This document shows, in pieces, positions 7,263 through 10,000 of a stretch of DNA of 10,000 nucleotides (positions within the stretch are counted from its first letter, which is position 1; the number at the start of each line of letters is the position of its first letter). The position numbers were made by a program, and so were the translations under genes. Source of the stretch: Acropora yongei (Eukaryota > Cnidaria > Anthozoa > Scleractinia > Acroporidae); assembly GCA_014634225.1 (NCBI GenBank), contig BLFN01000941.1, positions 3,682,825 to 3,692,824 of the forward strand, given 5' to 3'. The notes under the pieces were generated by a model, which was given only the letters and a program-made list of their open reading frames with translations, made no database searches and had not been told where the DNA came from.

Positions 7263-7866
7263 TCACTTTGGGGTTTCTCTTTTCCTGACTGGGCGACTCT
7301 TTGGCCCTTCTTCAATTGGACTCAGTGGAGGAGGTGCAGAGTGTGTTTGAGAATTTTGCTGAATCCCACCAACTGGATTTTGGCCAGAAATAACTCCTTC
7401 CTTGGGTGTGTCAGTTATTACTGATGGAGTGGGCAACTCAGCTTCTGTAGCAGCCGTCTCAGTTCCTGGGTCTACAAATTTCTTCATGTGACCAGCATTC
7501 CTCATTTTGCTGTGCCCTGCGGGATTCTCGATGACAACTGCATTTCCATTTTTCTTCACGAATCGATATGGTGCAGGTTCAAATGTTGGTGACAACTTAT
7601 TTTCTCGGTCTGAAGTAGTAGGATCAGGTCGCCCCCCGTTACGTCTCTTGTTGGGGCATGTCTCTTAGAGTCAGCATACTCTTCCTGCCTTAACTTTCTC
7701 TTGGCATACCTTTCTCTGAGAAGAATTTGCCACTCTGCCTCAGTAGCCTGATGACGAGGAGGTATAACCTTTGGCAACTTATCCCTTAGCTTCCTACCCA
7801 TAAGAAGCTCAGCTGGATACAACGAAGTGACAGTATGAGGAGTGCTGTCATACTGGAAAAGAAAGT
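7263..7866 (-). pseudogene. Gypsy integrase, C-terminal part (two frames)
   Basis: On the minus strand the sequence resumes after an internal deletion with FLFQYDSTPHTVTS (about 7822-7866), the end of the integrase core. PAELLMGRKLRDKLPKV (about 7765-7815) follows, then GGDLILLLQ (about 7608-7636). After a one-base frameshift near 7590-7602 the reading goes on with LSPTFEPAPYRFVKKNGNAV and KMRNAGHMKKFV, the small beta-barrel DNA-binding domain typical of Gypsy integrase C-termini. A proline- and glutamate-rich tail ending SRPVRKRETPK stops just past 7266. This end of integrase binds element ends and target DNA. The minus-strand frame is much more convincing than the plus-strand frame at 7215-7424, which is its shadow. 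Confidence 0.93.
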
Positions 7867-8042
7867 TTTTATTTAGCTATTTCTGGCCACTCTGAGCAAT
7901 AGTCAACTACAACAAGCAAATGTCCTTTCTTTGGTAGCTCTAGTAAGTCCACAGCAATTTCGCCCCACGGGCCATGAGGTAGTGGAGGTGACCTTGTCGG
8001 TTCTGGCTTTGGTCTAGGTCCAACCTGTTGGCACGGATAGCA
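7867..8042 (-). pseudogene. Gypsy integrase, N-terminal half of the catalytic core
   Basis: The minus-strand frame reads ACYPCQQVGPRPKPEP, then PWGEIAVDLLELP and HLLVVVDYCSEWPEIAK. The two cysteines (codons at 8040-8042 and 8031-8033) are the second half of the HHCC zinc-binding domain, and the D in VDLLEL is the first residue of the DDE catalytic triad. The frame ends directly after WPEIAK; recognisable integrase then resumes at FLFQYDSTPH. The stretch between, normally some 80-90 residues holding the second aspartate and the glutamate, is gone. The product could not catalyse integration. Confidence 0.92.
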
Positions 8043-8470
8043 GGCTGTGATTATATAATTTTTCAACTTGTTTGTCAAGTTTTGGCCACCACACTTTCTC
8101 TCTTAATCAAGATTTTGTTGGTACCATTCCTTGGTGACCCTCATGAGAAAGTTGAATGGTCTGATTCCACAACTTCTCAGGCATGACAACCTTGTTTCCC
8201 CTCATGACCAACTGTCCCAGTATCCAGAATTCATATCTCACGGCTTTGTACGTTGTTCCCTGGAGTTTCGACCAATCACTAGAGGTGATGGCATGGCGAA
8301 CCAGGTGCAGGGTGGGGTCTCGCTCTGATTCTCTCTCAACTTGACGAGGTGCTAATGCTGCAGGCCTAGGTATGGCATCAGCAACTATGGTGCATTCTTA
8401 TTCTTCTGTCCGATTGATAGCTGCGTCAGGTGAACTATCTACTGGCAATCTGCTCAAAGCATCAGCAGCC
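8043..8470 (-). pseudogene. Gypsy pol: RNase H tail, connection and HHCC zinc-binding start
   Basis: Minus-strand reading begins AADALSRLPVD (about 8438-8470), the conserved end of the Gypsy RNase H region. It continues through AIPRPAALAPRQVERESERD, DWSKLQGTTYKAVRYEFW, LGQLVMRGNKVVMPEKLW and LSHEGHQGMV, in which the two histidines of HEGH (8143-8145 and 8134-8136) are the first half of the integrase zinc site. Next comes LREKVWWPKLDKQVEKL. Breaks are in-frame stops at 8398-8400 and 8107-8109, and a shift of frame between DKQVEKL and ITACYPC at about 8049-8058, where an extra TATA fits. The plus-strand frames at 8131-8328 and 8430-8666 are shadows of this and of gag. Confidence 0.92.
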
Positions 8471-8912
8471 TTTTCTCTTTCTCTTCGCGGCAGAATTTGC
8501 TCTTCAGCTCCTTGTTCGTGACATGGGAAATCACAATATCTCTCGCCCGGTTATCTTCCTCTTCGTCATAGTCACAGTGTTCCGCCAAACTTTTCAAGCG
8601 CGTAACAAAGTTGCTGATCGTTTTGCCCAGGTTTGGTTTGCTCTCAAGCAGTTTTTGTCTCGCTAGAGGTACATTCTTCTTGACTTTGAAGTGATTCCAG
8701 CGAACTCTTTAGCGTCACCTTTTTCTTCGTTTGGATACGTCCTGAAGATTTCGTTGACTCATGGGCCAGCGAGATGCAAGAGTAAAGCTCGTTTTTGCAG
8801 TTTGTCTTCTATCCCCGAAGCTGCCACGTACAGTTCGAACTCGGATTTCCCGTGACTTGTCCCAGCGCTGTACGCGCTAACGTGGCCGGTTCCCCAAGGC
8901 AGGCGAAGGGAG
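8471..8912 (-). pseudogene. Gypsy gag (capsid) remnant
   Basis: On the minus strand this reads CLGEPATLARTALG (about 8858-8901). A frame change follows, then KSEFELYVAASGIEDK (about 8803-8850) and QKRALLLHLAGP, a stop at 8759-8761, then VNEIFRTYPNEEKGDAKEF. A second frame change near 8697-8703 leads to WNHFKVKKNVPLARQKLL, ISNFVTRLKSLAEHC and ARDIVISHVTNKELKSKF (to about 8494). This order matches the capsid part of cnidarian-type Gypsy gag, the structural protein of the particle. No CCHC nucleocapsid knuckle follows; the sequence jumps straight into pol. The true start codon was not identified, and a 79-codon frame at 8809-9048 covers only part of it. Recognition is from family memory, so exact domain limits are approximate. 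Confidence 0.85.
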
Positions 8913-8941
8913 AGATACAAAGTAAACCGCTTAAAGTAACC

Positions 8942-8959
8942 GCTATCCTCCTCGTCAAA
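8942..8959 (-). promoter_or_regulatory. Expected primer-binding-site position, degenerate
   Basis: On the minus strand TTTGACGAGGAGGATAGC directly follows the 5' LTR, where a tRNA primer should anneal. The usual TGG at the start of such sites is absent, so no tRNA can be named. The assignment rests on position alone. Confidence 0.3.
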
Positions 8960-9107
8960 TGTAGCGTATGTGGATCAACCAGAGACACGTTTTGACGACA
9001 CAACAGTTTTAATCCTCTATTTGAGATGGAGTCCCTCGCTCTGAGCACATTTTAACTTCCAAATAAGGAAATACCAAATAAGGAAATACCATAGGAAATA
9101 CACTACA
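8960..9107 (-). repeat. 5' LTR of the Gypsy element (148 bp, uninterrupted)
   Basis: It runs from TGTAGTG at 9107 to CGCTACA at 8960 on the minus strand, with short inverted ends TGTAG/CTACA. Near its 5' end are three spaced GGTATTTCC-like or GTATTTCC words, one of which is missing in the 3' LTR. It holds the empty version of the TTAA insertion site at about 9018-9030. It would contain the element's promoter, but no TATA box was confidently placed. Confidence 0.93.
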
Positions 9108-9112
9108 CAGAC
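9108..9112. other. Right target-site duplication of the Gypsy element (CAGAC)
   Basis: This is an exact repeat of 5888-5892, directly after the outer end of the 5' LTR. It shows that the two LTRs belong to one insertion event. Confidence 0.9.
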
Positions 9113-9390
9113 ACGGCAAATGTTGAAAGTAATTTCACCTACACGTGAGATTTCACTTGAATGACCTCTTGATAATTGAACTCTCTAATTGGTTTCCACG
9201 AGTAAGTTAAGTGCTAGCTGTCAGGTCTTGCAAAGGGCGATCCCGCAGTATACACCTTTCCATTCTGATTGATATCTGGTGTTGCTCAAGTCTTGGATAT
9301 TGATTTTTCCTACATGCGTTGTCGACACCGGAACGTAATTCCTGTGAGAAAATTTCCTTTTTGTGCTTAAAAAAATAGCATGAGCAACGG
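9113..9390. other. Flank to the right of the Gypsy element, nothing recognised
   Basis: No open frame, repeat or RNA signature was recognised. Confidence 0.5.
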
Positions 9391-9429
9391 TACCCTTACC
9401 CTCGTGTTAGAAACGCCGCAATAATAGAC
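9391..9429 (-). repeat. Inverted second copy of the 5481-5508 repeat
   Basis: On the minus strand 9418-9391 reads CGGCGTTTCTAACACGAGGG then TAAGGGTA and matches 5481-5508 at 26 of 28 positions. It stops before the extended minisatellite seen at the first copy. The word CAATAATAGAC borders both copies on the plus strand (5471-5481 and 9419-9429). Confidence 0.75.
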
Positions 9430-9504
9430 AATAAAAACGTGATTTCTTCATTTATTTTTCTGATTACATGGTGTGCAGTTTGCGAACGAGAATAAAGAGC
9501 AACT

Positions 9505-10000
9505 TTCAACTTCAACTTTGTAAGTCCATGTATCAGAATATTATGGTAGACCGTATCAAAAGCCGCAGATAGGTCACCCAGTTAGAGTACAAGAGTTTGT
9601 CGGTTGTCAGCGGCCATTGCGACCTTCAGAAGGGCAGATCTGTACTATGGTGGCGCTTATACGCCGATTACAATGAGACACGAAGATTATCATCATTAAT
9701 GTAATTGACAACTTTAAAGTTGAACCGCCACCACATTCTCGATTATCTTTGAGAGAAAGCGCTAATTTTCAAAATAGAAAGAAAACTTTTAAAGTCATCA
9801 GAAGTTAGGTTAGACTTTAATAGTGGAATAATTACAGCAGTCTTTTGTGCCACAGACCGCATAAACACATCGTCTCAAAAACGATTTACCGGCTCAGTCA
9901 TGACAGAGAGGAGAACGGATAGCCTAAATTTATTAACAATTAAAAATACATAAATAATGATTTGAGGACCTGTACGGAAAGTTTTCCGTCTTATTTACTG
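9505..10000 (-). pseudogene. Second LINE reverse transcriptase fragment, different family, runs off the window
   Basis: Minus-strand reading from the right edge gives LLSVMTEPVNRF (about 9890-9925), AQKTAVIIPLLKSNLTSDDF (about 9795-9853), FLSKIIENVVAVQL (about 9720-9762), VVNYINDDNLRVSL then SAYKRHHST (about 9643-9713), LLKVAMAADNRQTLVL and DLSAAFDTVYHNILIHGL (about 9520-9575). The last is reverse-transcriptase motif A, with the catalytic D kept (codon 9573-9575). The DLSAAFDT form and QSAYxxxHST-type block are typical of CR1/L2-like non-LTR elements and differ from the first LINE. In-frame stops and frameshifts make it dead. It breaks off after motif A near 9505, so the palm motif with YADD and the 3' end are absent here. 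The upstream part lies outside the window. Confidence 0.87.

Larger units (their letters stand above)
5893..9107 (-). mobile_element. Deleted Gypsy-type LTR retrotransposon, bounded by CAGAC duplications
   Basis: The element lies on the minus strand: 5' LTR 9107-8960, gag remnant, pol remnant, polypurine tract 7123-7115 and 3' LTR 7114-5893. Both LTRs end in TGTAG...CTACA and the flanking 5-bp duplications are exact, so both boundaries are certain to the base. Without the 1.1-kb element nested in the 3' LTR it would be about 2.1 kb, against roughly 4-6 kb for autonomous Gypsy elements. Missing parts are nucleocapsid, protease, reverse transcriptase and most of RNase H (one junction), and the middle of the integrase core (a second junction). 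The two LTRs differ at about 12 of some 118 aligned bases plus two indels, so the insertion is old. Confidence 0.95.

Noticed and set aside
7215..7424. Plus-strand 69-codon gene
   Set aside because: It is opposite the integrase C-terminal tail, and tryptophan/phenylalanine-rich because it is the reverse of that coding sequence.
8131..8995. Plus-strand genes at 8131-8328, 8430-8666 and 8795-8995
   Set aside because: All lie opposite gag/pol of the Gypsy element and show no domain of their own.
1..10000. CRISPR array, tRNA or rRNA genes, bacterial operons
   Set aside because: No regularly spaced short repeats, no tRNA cloverleaf signature and no ribosomal RNA-like sequence were seen; the window is eukaryotic in character.

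Overview
This looks like non-coding, repeat-dominated DNA from an animal genome, most likely a cnidarian. I see no prokaryotic features and no intact host gene. It is AT-rich and carries decayed retrotransposons of the Gypsy and CR1/L2/Jockey types, a long palindrome with a ~54-bp arm, a GGGTAA-type minisatellite, and small terminal-inverted-repeat elements. Anthozoan (possibly stony coral) origin is inferred from the overall look of these families; no sequence search was possible.

Layout from left to right. Positions 8-957 hold three degenerate copies of a ~250-300 bp repeat. Positions 1345-1424 form a foldback. Positions 1742-2290 look like a 549-bp non-autonomous DNA transposon with 19-bp inverted ends and a TA duplication, containing seven AAAGTTGC motifs. 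Positions 2718-2825 hold a poly-A tract, then a perfect CRE-type octamer abutting an E2F-type site in a CpG-rich patch. Positions 3380-4795 (minus) are the reverse-transcriptase half of a dead LINE. Positions 5346-5466 are a large palindrome, 5472-5585 a GGGTAA-like minisatellite, and 5605-5718 a 57-bp tandem duplication.

The centrepiece is 5888-9112: a deleted Gypsy-type LTR retrotransposon on the minus strand. It has an exact 5-bp target duplication (CAGAC), a 148-bp 5' LTR (8960-9107), a gag remnant, a direct gag-to-pol deletion junction, an integrase lacking two of its three catalytic residues, a polypurine tract, and a 3' LTR (5893-7114). That 3' LTR is split by a 1,100-bp element with 13-bp inverted ends flanked by TTAA (5940-7039). 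The other LTR preserves the unoccupied site, so this second insertion is documented by an internal control.

Positions 9113-9504 hold little beyond an inverted second copy of the 5481-5508 repeat. Positions 9505-10000 (minus) are the start of a second, different LINE reverse transcriptase that runs off the right edge.

All three retroelements lie on the minus strand and all are inactive. Nothing here forms an operon or pathway. The window is best read as an insertion history: a Gypsy insertion, later invaded by a TTAA-type DNA element, between two old LINE fragments.
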